The position numbers and the translations under genes are program-made. Positions 8,579 to 16,990 of a DNA stretch of 64,000 nucleotides are shown here, in pieces. The DNA is from Gemmatimonadota bacterium (lineage in GTDB: Bacteria; Gemmatimonadota; Gemmatimonadetes; Longimicrobiales; Gaopeijiaceae), in contig JADFSR010000009.1 of assembly GCA_022560615.1 (NCBI GenBank), positions 1 to 64,000 on the forward strand. Reading direction: 5' to 3'. The notes beneath the pieces are model-generated. The model saw only the letters and a list, made by a program, of their open reading frames with translations, did no database searches and was not told where the DNA came from. How positions within the stretch are numbered: position 1 is the stretch's first letter; every line of letters starts with the position of its first letter.

Positions 8579-10195
8579 GTGACCGTGTCGCGCCGCGCCG
8601 GCGTGACCGTCATCGCGGTGGCCGCGCTCGCGGCCGGAGTGCTCGCCCACCTGGGCGCCCGCCACACGTCTGCCACGTTCGACGAGATCATTCTCGTATC
8701 GGGCGGGCTGCGCGGAGTTACGGAGGGACGCTGGGACATGGTCACGGACCAGCCTCCGCTCATGATGTACGCATACGGCTTGGCCGCCTCCAGCGGGCAT
8801 CCTGATCGACCCGCGGAGGACCGTGAGTGGCTCTTCGACGACCGCTGGGACTACGCCCGCGCGCTTTTCTTTCGTCTCGGCAACGACCCGACCGAGTTGC
8901 TCGCTCGGGCGCGCATCGTGGGGACGTTGATCGTGGCCGTGCTGGTGGCGGTCGCCGGAGCGTATGCCTGGTGGATCGCGGGGCCGTTGGCGGGCAGCGC
9001 CGCGGCGCTGTTCACCGCGCTCACTCCTGACGTGCTGGCGCACGGTGGCGTCGCCTACAATGATCTGCCGCTCGCGCTGGCCTATCTGTTGGCTGTATGG
9101 GCCCTAGACGTCGCGGTGAGGCTACCCACGCCCCTGCGGGCTGCGCTCGCCGGTTTGGCTGTGACGGCCGCGCTCGGAATCAAGCTCAGCGCGCTCGCGC
9201 TCGTGCCTGTGGCCGCTCTTGTGATCGTCGCCGGCGTGTGGCCTCACAGAAGCGACCGGGAATGGCTGAGAGGTCTGGGGGTCGCACTGTCGGTCGGCGC
9301 CTTCGCGCTGTATGCGAGCTTCGTCGTGCTGTACCGGGGCGACCCGACGCTCACGTTGTTCCGCTTCAATTTCTGGCGGACGGTCCTGCATGCGTCCGGG
9401 GGGCACGAGGCGCCCGCGTATCTACTCGGCGAGACGAGCGCGTCCGGATGGTGGTACTACTACCCGGTGGCGTTTTTCTTGAAGACGCCGGCCGCGTTCC
9501 AGGTGATTCTCGGCCTGGGCGCCGCGGGCTTGATCGCGGCCTGGTTGGCTCGCGGCCGCAAGCTCGAGTCGGTGTTGGATTGGCGTGGCAGGGGGGCGCT
9601 TCTCGGAGTCCTGGTCTTCGGGGTGTTCCTGCTCCAGTCGGACCTCAACGCTGGCTTCCGGTATGCGCTGCCGATGATGCCGCTGCTCGCGGTGCTGGCG
9701 GCGGTTGGGGTAGCTCGTGTCTGGCGTCGGTCCGGGCGGCCCCTCCGCGGCCTCCTTGTGGGACTCGTTGCTCTCCAGGCCTTCTCGGTGCTTTCCGTCT
9801 ACCCACACTTCCTCGCCTACTCGAGTGTTTGGGCCGGCGGTCGCGACGCGGCATATCGAGCACTGGTCGACTCCAACCTCGACTGGGGTCAGGGCCTGCA
9901 CGAGCTGAGGGACTTCATGGAGGACGAGGGAGTGTCGAGCGTTCGGCTCTCGTATTTCGGGAGCGCGGTCCCGGACGCCTACGGTATCGAGTACGTGGCG
10001 CTCCCGAGCTTTTTCCGCCTCGACCACGAGCGCACGCCGGCCGCCGAAGCGTCGCCTCGGTTCACGGTAATCTCCGCGACCAACCTCCAGGGGCTGTATC
10101 TGCAGGGGCGAGATCCCTTTGCGAGCTACCGGGCTCGAGAGCCGTTCCGCGTGATCGGACATTCCCTCTTCGTATACGACGAGGAAGGTGGATAG
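8579..10195 (+). CDS. Membrane glycosyltransferase, PMT/ArnT-like (GT-C fold)
   Basis: 538 residues, GTG start one base after the stop of the upstream transporter. It has about 10-12 membrane segments with an early periplasmic loop holding the catalytic-type acidic pair (TSATFDEIILVSGG) and a DQPPLMMY segment, as in GT-C enzymes that use polyprenyl-phosphate sugars (Pfam PMT_2-like). The C-terminal soluble part has the recurrent DSNLDWGQGLHELRDF segment seen in bacterial members. It probably transfers a sugar from a lipid carrier on the periplasmic side; donor and acceptor are not predictable. It converges on the M20 hydrolase gene. Confidence 0.75.
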   Translation: MTVSRRAGVTVIAVAALAAGVLAHLGARHTSATFDEIILVSGGLRGVTEGRWDMVTDQPPLMMYAYGLAASSGHPDRPAEDREWLFDDRWDYARALFFRLGNDPTELLARARIVGTLIVAVLVAVAGAYAWWIAGPLAGSAAALFTALTPDVLAHGGVAYNDLPLALAYLLAVWALDVAVRLPTPLRAALAGLAVTAALGIKLSALALVPVAALVIVAGVWPHRSDREWLRGLGVALSVGAFALYASFVVLYRGDPTLTLFRFNFWRTVLHASGGHEAPAYLLGETSASGWWYYYPVAFFLKTPAAFQVILGLGAAGLIAAWLARGRKLESVLDWRGRGALLGVLVFGVFLLQSDLNAGFRYALPMMPLLAVLAAVGVARVWRRSGRPLRGLLVGLVALQAFSVLSVYPHFLAYSSVWAGGRDAAYRALVDSNLDWGQGLHELRDFMEDEGVSSVRLSYFGSAVPDAYGIEYVALPSFFRLDHERTPAAEASPRFTVISATNLQGLYLQGRDPFASYRAREPFRVIGHSLFVYDEEGG

Positions 10196-10213
10196 GAGGC
10201 TTCTGGCGGGCTT

Positions 10214-11557
10214 TTACAGCCCTGCTTCGTCGATCGCCAGCAGCGTGCGCAGCAACACGTTGGCGCCGTTCGTGACGTCGCCCGCGGCGGTGTGCTCTTC
10301 CGGAGCGTGGCTGATCCCCCCCACCGATGGAACGAAGATCATGCCGACCGGTGCGAGCAGCGCGATGCTCTGGGCGTCGTGACCCGCGCCCGACGGCATC
10401 CGCCGCGCGGACAGCCCGAGCTCGGAGGCCGCGCTCGCGACCCGTTCTTGGATGCGCTCATCGGTCGGCGCGGCTCGGCTCGTATAGAATCGGTCGAAAG
10501 AGAACGTCGTATGGGACTCAGCCGCGATACTCTCAGCTCGCGCTCGGATTGCCGCGAACAGCCCCGCGATCCCTTCCATCGACAGATCGCGGATCTCGAG
10601 AGTGAGCCGGACTCGTCCGGCGATCACGTTGGGGACGCCGGGCTCGGCGATGAGCCGGCCGACCGTGGCGACCTGACGACCCGGTGTCTCGCGGGCGGTG
10701 CGATGCACGACATCGACGAAGCGGGCCGCGGCGAGCATCGCGTCCGCGCGCCGATCCATCGGGGTGGTACCGGCGTGGTTCGTCACGCCGTTGACCGTCA
10801 CGTTCCAGCGCATGATCCCGACGATGCCTTCTACTACGCCGATGTCGATGCCGTCTGCGTCCAGGACCGAGCCCTGCTCGATATGGAGTTCCAGGAAGGC
10901 GGCGAGGGAGCCCCTCGGCCGGCGCGCCTCGCTGAGCCGGTCCGGGTCGCCGCCGAGCCGCTTCAGGCCCTCTCCGATCGTGAGCCCCGAGACCGTCTCG
11001 ATGTCGAGCTCGAATGGCTCGACCTCGCCGGCGAGCGCTCGGCTTCCGGTCTTGCCGCCTTCCTCGTTGCAGAAGATGGCGATCTCGAGCGGATGACGCG
11101 TGGCGTGGCCCGCGGCCGCGAGCGTGGTCGCGACCTCCACCGAGCCCATGGACCCGACCTGACCGTCGAAGTTGCCGCCTCCGGGCACGGAGTCGATGTG
11201 TGACCCGAACATCAGCGGGAGCAGATCGGCCTGGGTGCCCACCCTACGAGCGATCAGGTTGCCCGCCAGGTCGATCTCGGTGGTGAATCCTGTATCGGCG
11301 AACAGTCCAGCGACCCAGTCGAGCGCCTCGATGTTCGCGTCGCTGAAGGCGACCCGGTCGATGCCGCCCGCATCGTTGGCGCCGAACGTGGCGAGGGTGC
11401 GCATCCTACGCCCGAGTCGTGCGCTGTCTACGGTCAGTTCTTGTCGAAAGGGCCTCGTGGGAGAGCGTCCGGCACCGAACGGCAGATTCGGCCCATGCGT
11501 CCCATAGAGACCGGCCAGCCCCGCGAAGGAAAGCCGAGCGAAGTGGCGGCGGTTCAT
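10214..11557 (-). CDS. Tat-exported M20 amidohydrolase (allantoate/N-carbamoyl-amino-acid type)
   Basis: 447 residues from ATG 11557. The N-terminus MNRRHFARLSFAGLAGL is a twin-arginine signal, so the enzyme is probably periplasmic. Di-zinc ligands typical of the allantoate amidohydrolase/N-carbamoyl-L-amino-acid hydrolase/beta-ureidopropionase group are intact: FGSHIDSVPGGGNFDGQVG, FCNEEGG, LELHIEQG, and a final GISHAPEE. GVTNHAGTTPMDRRADA is the dimerisation-domain signature. The family hydrolyses ureido or carbamoyl C-N bonds; which substrate is open. Longer open frame upstream is ignored because the Tat signal fixes the start. It is divergent from the exported RidA at 11790. Confidence 0.85.
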   Translation of the reverse strand: MNRRHFARLSFAGLAGLYGTHGPNLPFGAGRSPTRPFRQELTVDSARLGRRMRTLATFGANDAGGIDRVAFSDANIEALDWVAGLFADTGFTTEIDLAGNLIARRVGTQADLLPLMFGSHIDSVPGGGNFDGQVGSMGSVEVATTLAAAGHATRHPLEIAIFCNEEGGKTGSRALAGEVEPFELDIETVSGLTIGEGLKRLGGDPDRLSEARRPRGSLAAFLELHIEQGSVLDADGIDIGVVEGIVGIMRWNVTVNGVTNHAGTTPMDRRADAMLAAARFVDVVHRTARETPGRQVATVGRLIAEPGVPNVIAGRVRLTLEIRDLSMEGIAGLFAAIRARAESIAAESHTTFSFDRFYTSRAAPTDERIQERVASAASELGLSARRMPSGAGHDAQSIALLAPVGMIFVPSVGGISHAPEEHTAAGDVTNGANVLLRTLLAIDEAGL

Positions 11558-11633
11558 CGGCAGCTCATCAGCGTTTGCTCTGACAGGTCCTTCACAGGTG
11601 TGTCTCCACGCGATGTCGTTCCTTATCCAGGTG

Positions 11634-11696
11634 TCGCGAGCCCCCCAGGACCTGCTTGCGGGTGGGCGACCCACTGTACTCTTACCACGGGCTGCT
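11634..11696. repeat. Intergenic dispersed repeat, copy A
   Basis: About 63 bases between the M20 and RidA genes. It aligns with the reverse complement of copy B at 13526-13588: TCGCGAG...CCCC...GCTTGCGGGTGG...CCCACTGTACT and then CCACGGGCTGCT, with scattered substitutions. Similarity seems to fade out further upstream (TCGT.CCTTA). No coding role seen. Confidence 0.65.
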
Positions 11697-11789
11697 GGTG
11701 ATGCGCCAGCCGCGTCTGCAGGAGTGGCGCCCCCGCCGTGCCGGCAGCACTTTGTCCCCTTCTCACAACACTCGTCGGAGGAAGACTTT

Positions 11790-12341
11790 ATGCGGCTAAC
11801 TTGCCGGTCGTCGCGCGCCATGCCATTGGGTCATGGATGGCGTCGCGGCGGACTCGCCGCTCCACTGCTGGTCGCGTTGCTGTGCTCGTCCTGCTCGATC
11901 GAAGCGCGGAGGGACCGGGGGCAGGCAGCCGATGGCGTCGAAGCGACCCAGGCGCCTCGCAAGGAGATCATCCAAATCGAGGGCGTGGCGCGGCTCTCGG
12001 TGTTCTCATCCGCTGTTCGCAGTGGGGACTTCATCTTCCTGTCTGGAGTGATCGGAGCGCTGCCCGGTGTGGACCCGCCCACCCTCGCTGAAGGTGGAAT
12101 CCAGCCCGAGGCGAGGATGGCGATGGCCAATCTCGGCGTGGTTCTTGAAGCGTCGGGAGCCGGTTGGGAGGACGTGGTCAAGTGCACCGTCTTCCTCGCC
12201 GACATGTCCGACTACGCGGCGTTCAACGAAGTCTATCTGGAGTACTTCCCAAGCGACCCACCTGCCCGCTCTGCTGTAGCGGTGGCCGGACTCGCGTTCG
12301 ACGCGCGCGTCGAGGTGGAGTGCATAGCGGCCGCGCGATAG
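11790..12341 (+). CDS. Exported RidA (YjgF/YER057c/UK114) family lipoprotein
   Basis: 183 residues; ATG 11790 has a strong ribosome site (GGAGGAAG at 11777-11784). The first 45 residues are an export signal (GGLAAPLLVALLCSSC) with a cysteine suited to lipidation, although the -3 residue is not canonical. The rest is one RidA domain: RLSVFSSAVRSGDFIFLSG, then VVKCTVFLADMSDYAAFNEVY, and PPARSAVAVAGL with the conserved arginine that binds the carboxylate of imine/enamine substrates. RidA proteins deaminate reactive enamines in the cytoplasm, so an exported copy is unusual. Its divergent neighbour is an exported M20 amidohydrolase, suggesting joint work on a nitrogen compound outside the cytoplasm (inference). 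Confidence 0.8.
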   Translation: MRLTCRSSRAMPLGHGWRRGGLAAPLLVALLCSSCSIEARRDRGQAADGVEATQAPRKEIIQIEGVARLSVFSSAVRSGDFIFLSGVIGALPGVDPPTLAEGGIQPEARMAMANLGVVLEASGAGWEDVVKCTVFLADMSDYAAFNEVYLEYFPSDPPARSAVAVAGLAFDARVEVECIAAAR

Positions 12342-12437
12342 GCGGAACCCAGGAAACCTGTCTCAGCCATGCGCGTCTTGGTAGTGTTGAAAGGTGTGCG
12401 GCACGCACGGACTCACGTGTACAGGGTCGCGTTGGGG

Positions 12438-12468
12438 TGAGGATGTGGACGGGATGAGGATGTGGACG
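12438..12468. repeat. 14-bp direct repeat, two copies
   Basis: TGAGGATGTGGACG occurs at 12438-12451 and again at 12455-12468 (17-base period), in the gap before the zinc-ribbon protein gene. Its role is unknown; it could be slippage-prone minisatellite DNA. Confidence 0.6.
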
Positions 12469-12505
12469 CGGTGACGACTTGAGGGTGCAGACCGACCGGG
12501 GGCGG

Positions 12506-13600
12506 ATGTTCACACGCTGTCTCTTCTGCCATAGACCGTTTCCCGAGAACGGTCAGCTCGCGCACATGACGCGCGGGCGCAGGATTGCGTTCGATCCGGT
12601 CAAGGGGCGCTTGTGGGCGGTCTGCGAGGGCTGCCGCAGGTGGAACCTGTGCCCCATGGAGGAACGCGAAGCGGCGCTCTACGAGCTCGAGCGCATCGTG
12701 CGGGACCACGCCAAACCGCTCGCGCACACCGCCAATATCACCTTGCTGCACGCCGGTGGGCTCACGCTCATTCGGGTCGGTGAGGCTGGACTCGTCGAGC
12801 AGGCGTGGTGGCGATATGGGCGCGAGCTGAGGAAGCGGAAGTCTTCGTACGAGAGCAAACGCTCCAAGGTCACCGCCTACACGTTCGGTGCGATGGCGTA
12901 CGTCGGCGAGATGATCGGGCTGACGGATTGGGATGTCTCGATCGACTGGGAGGACACGCCGGTTGCGGACGTCCTGCGGTGGCGCCGGTTCGGTTGGGCG
13001 GCGTGGTACGGGCGCGAGACGTGCCCCTACTGCCACAGCACGCTCCGGGCTCTTCGCTACGACCTGGGGTGGTGGGTGTACCCGCTGCGCGGTCCTGACG
13101 GCAGGCTCGGCGTAGGAGTCCCGTGTCAGCGCTGTGACCCGTGGACACCGGACAAGGTGTACGAGCTGCACGGTGACGTCGCCGAAAACGTCCTGCGCCG
13201 GCTCTTGGCGTACCAGAACATCGGCGGTGCTTCCGAGCGCAGGATCAGCGACGCGGCGGCAGCGATCGAACAGGCCGGCTCGGCCGGCGAGTTCTCGCTT
13301 GCCGTGACGAACAACCGCGAGTCTCTGTGGAAAATGGGCGCTACGGGCACGATCGGCCTGGAGATCGCTCTCAACGAGTCGGTCGAAAAGCGTATGCTCG
13401 ACCTGGAGACGCGGGCGCTCGAGTTCCTGTGGAAGAAGGAAGAGGAGCTCGCGCGAATCATCGACCAGGAGCTGACGCCGCGTCGTCTGATCGAGTCTCA
13501 CCTGCGGCACCTGCCCATCAAGCTTAGCAGCCCGTGGCAGAAGTACAGTGGGCCGCCACCCGCAAGCGGGTACCCGGGGGTCTCGCGAGTTCAAGAGTAG
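12506..13600 (+). CDS. Unrecognised protein with four Cys pairs (zinc-ribbon type)
   Basis: 364 residues from ATG 12506. I do not recognise a named family. Visible features: an N-terminal CLFCHRPF pair and CEGCRRWNLC segment about 40 residues later, and a second CPYC...CQRC pair in the middle, each suited to binding zinc. Between them is a basic stretch (RKRKSSYESKRSK); the C-terminal third is helical and charged. It has no signal peptide, so is probably cytoplasmic. The last 25 or so residues (SSPWQKYSGPPPASGYPG onward) are encoded by copy B of the dispersed repeat, so the original C-terminus probably ended near IKL and the tail was acquired. Confidence 0.7.
   Translation: MFTRCLFCHRPFPENGQLAHMTRGRRIAFDPVKGRLWAVCEGCRRWNLCPMEEREAALYELERIVRDHAKPLAHTANITLLHAGGLTLIRVGEAGLVEQAWWRYGRELRKRKSSYESKRSKVTAYTFGAMAYVGEMIGLTDWDVSIDWEDTPVADVLRWRRFGWAAWYGRETCPYCHSTLRALRYDLGWWVYPLRGPDGRLGVGVPCQRCDPWTPDKVYELHGDVAENVLRRLLAYQNIGGASERRISDAAAAIEQAGSAGEFSLAVTNNRESLWKMGATGTIGLEIALNESVEKRMLDLETRALEFLWKKEEELARIIDQELTPRRLIESHLRHLPIKLSSPWQKYSGPPPASGYPGVSRVQE
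13526..13588. repeat. Dispersed repeat, copy B, overlapping the end of a gene
   Basis: Inverted relative to copies A and C. Its 23-base end AGCAGCCCGTGGCAGAAGTACAG (13526-13548) is the exact reverse complement of 13694-13716 in copy C. It supplies the last codons and stop region of the zinc-ribbon protein gene. Confidence 0.7.
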
Positions 13601-13676
13601 GAAGGACGACGAGTCGTAGCCGTAGCGGGCACCGCCGCCGAAGGCGGTGGTCCGAGGAGGAGAGACGACCTATTGG

Positions 13677-13716
13677 GCCGCGACCCCCCTGCGCTGTACT
13701 TCTGCCACGGGCTGCT
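13677..13716. repeat. Dispersed repeat, copy C
   Basis: Shares a GCGACCC...CTGTACT segment with copy A and a perfect 23-bp inverted match with copy B, 145 bases away. The 13601-13829 stretch that holds it has no gene, only a small hairpin (CACCGCC...GGCGGTG near 13638-13658). Confidence 0.65.
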
Positions 13717-13829
13717 GGCCCCCGAATCGCGGGCGCGGTGGCCGAGGTCGAGGGTCTGCGCCTCTGAGGTAGCGTCGCCACTCCCGGCCACCGATCTTGT
13801 CGGTTGCATCTTCAAATCACGGAGGGGCC

Positions 13830-15320
13830 GTGTCTGACGAAATTTCCCGCCGGGACTTCGTCTCGAACAGCTCGAAGCTCGCCATGGGTGCCATGATCGT
13901 TCCGCGTCGAGTGCTCGGCGGCGTGGGCCATCAAGCGCCGAGTGACACGCTCAACGTAGCGATCGTCGGCGCGGGCGGCGTGGGCGGCGAGAACGCACAG
14001 GAGCTCGGCTCCGAGAACATCGTGGCGGTATGTGATATCGATCACGATCTGGTCGCCGCCAAGGTCGAGGAGCGCACCAAGAACGGTGACGGCACCCCGC
14101 GGGAACAGGGTTTGCGCTGGAAGGAGCAGTATTCGAGCGCGGCGAAGTACACGGACTTCCGTGAGATGCTCGAGCAGCAGCGCGACATCGAGGCGGTCCT
14201 GATCGCGACGCCGGATCATACCCATGCGGTCATCGCGGCGGCGGCGATGCGAGCCGGCAAACACGTGTACGTGCAGAAGCCACTCACGTACACGGTACAC
14301 GAGGCTCGCATCCTGCAGAAGTTGGCGGAGTCGACCGGTGTCGTGACGCAGATGGGGAACCAGGGGCACTCGAGCGACGATGCACGCCTCGTCAACGAGT
14401 GGGTCGCCGCGGGAGTGATCGGGAACGTGCGGGAGGTCCACGTGTGGACGAACCGCCCCATCTGGTCGCAGGGTCTCCTGCGCCCGGCGCCGTTCCCAGA
14501 GGACTTCAAGCGCGATGCGCCGGATCGCTCATGGTGGCCGGGCTCCGTGGACATGGCTCACGCGGCGGGGCTGTGGGCCGACTTCCCTGTCCCGAAGCAC
14601 GTCGACTGGGATCTCTATCTCGGTCCGGTGGCGCGCGACGTTCAGTACCACCCGATCTATCACCCCTTCCACTGGAGGGGCTGGGTCGACTTCGGCGTCG
14701 GTGCATTGGGTGACATGGGCGCCCACCTCATCGATCATCCGTATTGGGCGCTGAACCTGGCTTATCCGACGTCGATCGAAGCGACATCCTCGCCGTGGGG
14801 TGGCCCGAGCGACGACCCGGTCTCGTACCCGATGGCGACCATCGTGCACTACGAGTTCCCGAGGCGCGGGCTCATGCCCCCTGTGAAGCTGCACTGGTAC
14901 GACGGCGGCCTGATGCCCGAGCGACCCCCACAACTCCCCTCGGAAGTACGCCTCAATCGTGAGGGCGGGGTGATCTTCGTAGGCGAGCGGGGGCTGCTGA
15001 TGCACGAGACCTATGGCCGAAACCCGAGGCTCTTCCCGGAAGGGCTCATCGAAGACGCCGCCAAGGTGCCTCAGAGCTACACCCGGATCGAGGACAGCCA
15101 CGAGATGAACTGGGCGAATGCGTGCAAGGGAGTGGGTGAAGCCACCTGTCCCTTCTCATATGCAGCGCCGCTCACGGAAGTGATGCTTTTGGGGTTGGTC
15201 GCACTGCGGACCGGCCAGGGCTTCAAGATCGACTACGACGCCGAGCACATGAGGGTGACGAATTCGGAGCGCGCGAACGAGTATCTGGTGCGCGAATACC
15301 GCGAGGGGTGGGCGCTGTGA
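13830..15320 (+). CDS. Tat-exported Gfo/Idh/MocA family oxidoreductase
   Basis: 496 residues from GTG 13830, placed by a GGAGGGG ribosome site at 13821-13827. The N-terminus [22 protein letters not shown] is a twin-arginine signal, then a Rossmann fold ([19 protein letters not shown]), the [29 protein letters not shown] segment with the catalytic lysine, and the long C-terminal domain of secreted sugar oxidoreductases. Such enzymes oxidise or reduce sugar hydroxyls with tightly bound NAD(P). The next gene, overlapping by GTGA, is a DUF1080 hydrolase; the two commonly occur together in carbohydrate loci. Exact substrate unknown. Confidence 0.85.
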   Translation: MSDEISRRDFVSNSSKLAMGAMIVPRRVLGGVGHQAPSDTLNVAIVGAGGVGGENAQELGSENIVAVCDIDHDLVAAKVEERTKNGDGTPREQGLRWKEQYSSAAKYTDFREMLEQQRDIEAVLIATPDHTHAVIAAAAMRAGKHVYVQKPLTYTVHEARILQKLAESTGVVTQMGNQGHSSDDARLVNEWVAAGVIGNVREVHVWTNRPIWSQGLLRPAPFPEDFKRDAPDRSWWPGSVDMAHAAGLWADFPVPKHVDWDLYLGPVARDVQYHPIYHPFHWRGWVDFGVGALGDMGAHLIDHPYWALNLAYPTSIEATSSPWGGPSDDPVSYPMATIVHYEFPRRGLMPPVKLHWYDGGLMPERPPQLPSEVRLNREGGVIFVGERGLLMHETYGRNPRLFPEGLIEDAAKVPQSYTRIEDSHEMNWANACKGVGEATCPFSYAAPLTEVMLLGLVALRTGQGFKIDYDAEHMRVTNSERANEYLVREYREGWAL

Positions 15321-16012
15321 TCCGACGACTCGTGGCGACCGCGATCGCCCTCGCGGTTCTGGCGTACCCCGGGACCGCTCAGGAGATGAACACGCTCAGT
15401 CACGCGGAGCGTGAGGCCGGCTGGCAGCTTCTCTTCGACGGGGAGTCACTGGACGGCTGGCGCGGATACAACCGCCCGGACATGCCGGGGGGCTGGGCCG
15501 TCGAGGAAGGGCTGCTCACGCGCATTGGCCCGGGCGGAGACATCATCACGGAGGCCCAGTTCGGCGACTTCGAGTTGTCGATCGATTGGAGGGTAGGGCC
15601 GGGCGGAAACAGCGGGATCTTCTACCGCGCCGCGGAGGGCGAGGAGTTGGTCTACCACAGCGCTCCTGAAATGCAGGTACTCGACGACGAGGGGCACCGC
15701 GACGGGCGTGACCCCATCACGAGCGCCGGCTCCAACTACGGACTTCACGCGGCTCCTCGAGGTGTCGTCAGGCCCGCTGGCAGATGGAACGAAGCCCGCA
15801 TCCTGGTGCGCGGTGCACATGTCGAGCACTGGCTCAACGGCACGAAGGTCGTCGAGTACGAGCTTCGCAGCGACGAGTGGGCCGAAGTCGTGCGCAACAG
15901 CAAGTTCAGCGAGTGGCCCGCGTACGGTCAGGCCGATCGAGGCCACATCGGGCTGCAGGAGCACGGTGATCGAGTGTGGTTCCGCAACGTGAAGCTTCGG
16001 GAGTTGCGGTGA
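15317..16012 (+). CDS. Secreted DUF1080 protein (3-keto-disaccharide hydrolase-like)
   Basis: 231 residues from GTG 15317, which overlaps the preceding TGA; a GTG at 15308 is an alternative. A signal peptide ([18 protein letters not shown]) is followed by a single DUF1080 concanavalin-like domain: [51 protein letters not shown], and [20 protein letters not shown]. Some members hydrolyse 3-keto-glycosides formed by sugar 3-dehydrogenases. With the Gfo/Idh enzyme upstream and the GMC dehydrogenase set at 29-31 kb, it fits extracytoplasmic 3-keto-sugar chemistry (inference). Confidence 0.85.
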   Translation: MIRRLVATAIALAVLAYPGTAQEMNTLSHAEREAGWQLLFDGESLDGWRGYNRPDMPGGWAVEEGLLTRIGPGGDIITEAQFGDFELSIDWRVGPGGNSGIFYRAAEGEELVYHSAPEMQVLDDEGHRDGRDPITSAGSNYGLHAAPRGVVRPAGRWNEARILVRGAHVEHWLNGTKVVEYELRSDEWAEVVRNSKFSEWPAYGQADRGHIGLQEHGDRVWFRNVKLRELR

Positions 16013-16827
16013 GCGACGCACCGCGGGTCGCGATCCTCGGAGTCGGCAATCTGGGGCGGGCGTTGGCGACCGGTTGGGTACGTGCTCGACTGTTCACGGC
16101 TGCCGAGATCACGCTCACCCGGCGCGACTCAACCAAGCTCGAAGAGCTGGCCCAGTCGGGTCATCCCGTCGGGTCTGACAATGCTTCTGCCGTTCGCGAC
16201 TCGCACGTGATCGTGCTAGCGGTGCAGCCACAGCAACTGCGCGCGTTGCTCGAAGAGATCCGAGGGGCGCTGGACGCGGGACGGCATCGTCTGATCTCCG
16301 TGGTTTCCGGGGTCTCGATCAGCGAGCTCCGCGACACGCTCGGGGCGACGGTGCCCGTGGTGCGTGCGATGCCGAACACTGCGGTCTCCATAGGCGAGTC
16401 GATGACCTGCCTCTGCTCCGACGACAGCGACACCGCGGCGCTCGCGGAGGCGGCCGAGCTCTTCGAAGCTGTGGGTCGCACGCTCGTGATCGAAGAGGAG
16501 ATGATGGTACCAGCCACTGCTCTGTGCGCGTGCGGTGTGGCGTTCTTCCTCCGATGCGTGCGTGCAGCCTCCCAGGGAGGCATCGAGATCGGCTTTCACC
16601 CGGAAGAGGCGCTGCTACTCGCGGCCCAGACCGCCAAAGGCGCCGCCGCGCTCGCCCTCAAGGGGGATTCACACCCCGAGGGCGAGATCGACCGGGTTAC
16701 GACGCCGCGGGGCTGCACGATCGCGGGCCTGAACGAGATGGAGCATCGAGGTCTCAGCTCGGCGATGATCCGCGGCATTACTGTTTCGGCCAAGGCGGCG
16801 GAGGGGCTGTACCGTTCGAGCGACTGA
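16009..16827 (+). CDS. proC: Pyrroline-5-carboxylate reductase-like protein
   Basis: 272 residues, the usual ProC length; GTG 16009 overlaps the DUF1080 stop (GTGA). N-terminal Rossmann motif VAILGVGNLGRALATGW, then VLAVQPQQL, RAMPNTAVSIGES, and a C-terminal dimer domain with HPEGEIDRVTTPRGCTIAGLNEME. ProC makes proline from pyrroline-5-carboxylate using NAD(P)H. The usual SGSGPAY stretch of the substrate loop reads CACGVAF here, with AASQGG in place of EALADAG, so this may be a divergent form or a paralogue acting on a related cyclic imine. Confidence 0.75.
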   Translation: MSDAPRVAILGVGNLGRALATGWVRARLFTAAEITLTRRDSTKLEELAQSGHPVGSDNASAVRDSHVIVLAVQPQQLRALLEEIRGALDAGRHRLISVVSGVSISELRDTLGATVPVVRAMPNTAVSIGESMTCLCSDDSDTAALAEAAELFEAVGRTLVIEEEMMVPATALCACGVAFFLRCVRAASQGGIEIGFHPEEALLLAAQTAKGAAALALKGDSHPEGEIDRVTTPRGCTIAGLNEMEHRGLSSAMIRGITVSAKAAEGLYRSSD

Positions 16828-16863
16828 GTAGCTGCTACGGTACACCCTCCCCGTGAGAGCAAC

Positions 16864-16911
16864 AAAAAAGGCCCCCATCCGTACAACAGTACGTGCGGGC
16901 GCCGTGTTTCT
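16864..16911 (+). terminator. Likely terminator after the proC-like gene
   Basis: An imperfect 15-bp hairpin (16870-16884 with 16889-16903, three mismatches, 4-base loop) lies 40 bases after the proC stop. It is preceded by A6 and followed by TGTTTCTCTC, so it could act in either direction. Its stem resembles that of the stronger terminator at 26992-27031. Confidence 0.5.
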
Positions 16912-16990
16912 CTCGCGACTCGGTCGAGGTTGGTGTACTTTTTCAGTCGCGTTTTGTCAGGGTCTTTGGGCGGTAGCGGCAGGAGTTGGT

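Noticed and set aside
11558-11821. 88-residue extension before the Tat signal of the M20 hydrolase
   Set aside because: A Tat signal must be N-terminal, and the extension runs into the dispersed repeat.
12438-12468. CRISPR-like repeat
   Set aside because: Only two 14-base units with a 3-base gap; no spacers and no cas genes anywhere in the window.
13526-13716. A complete miniature inverted-repeat transposon bounded by copies B and C
   Set aside because: The 23-bp inverted match is perfect, but no target duplication flanks it and copy A aligns with B beyond the inverted end, so a dispersed repeat explains the pattern better.
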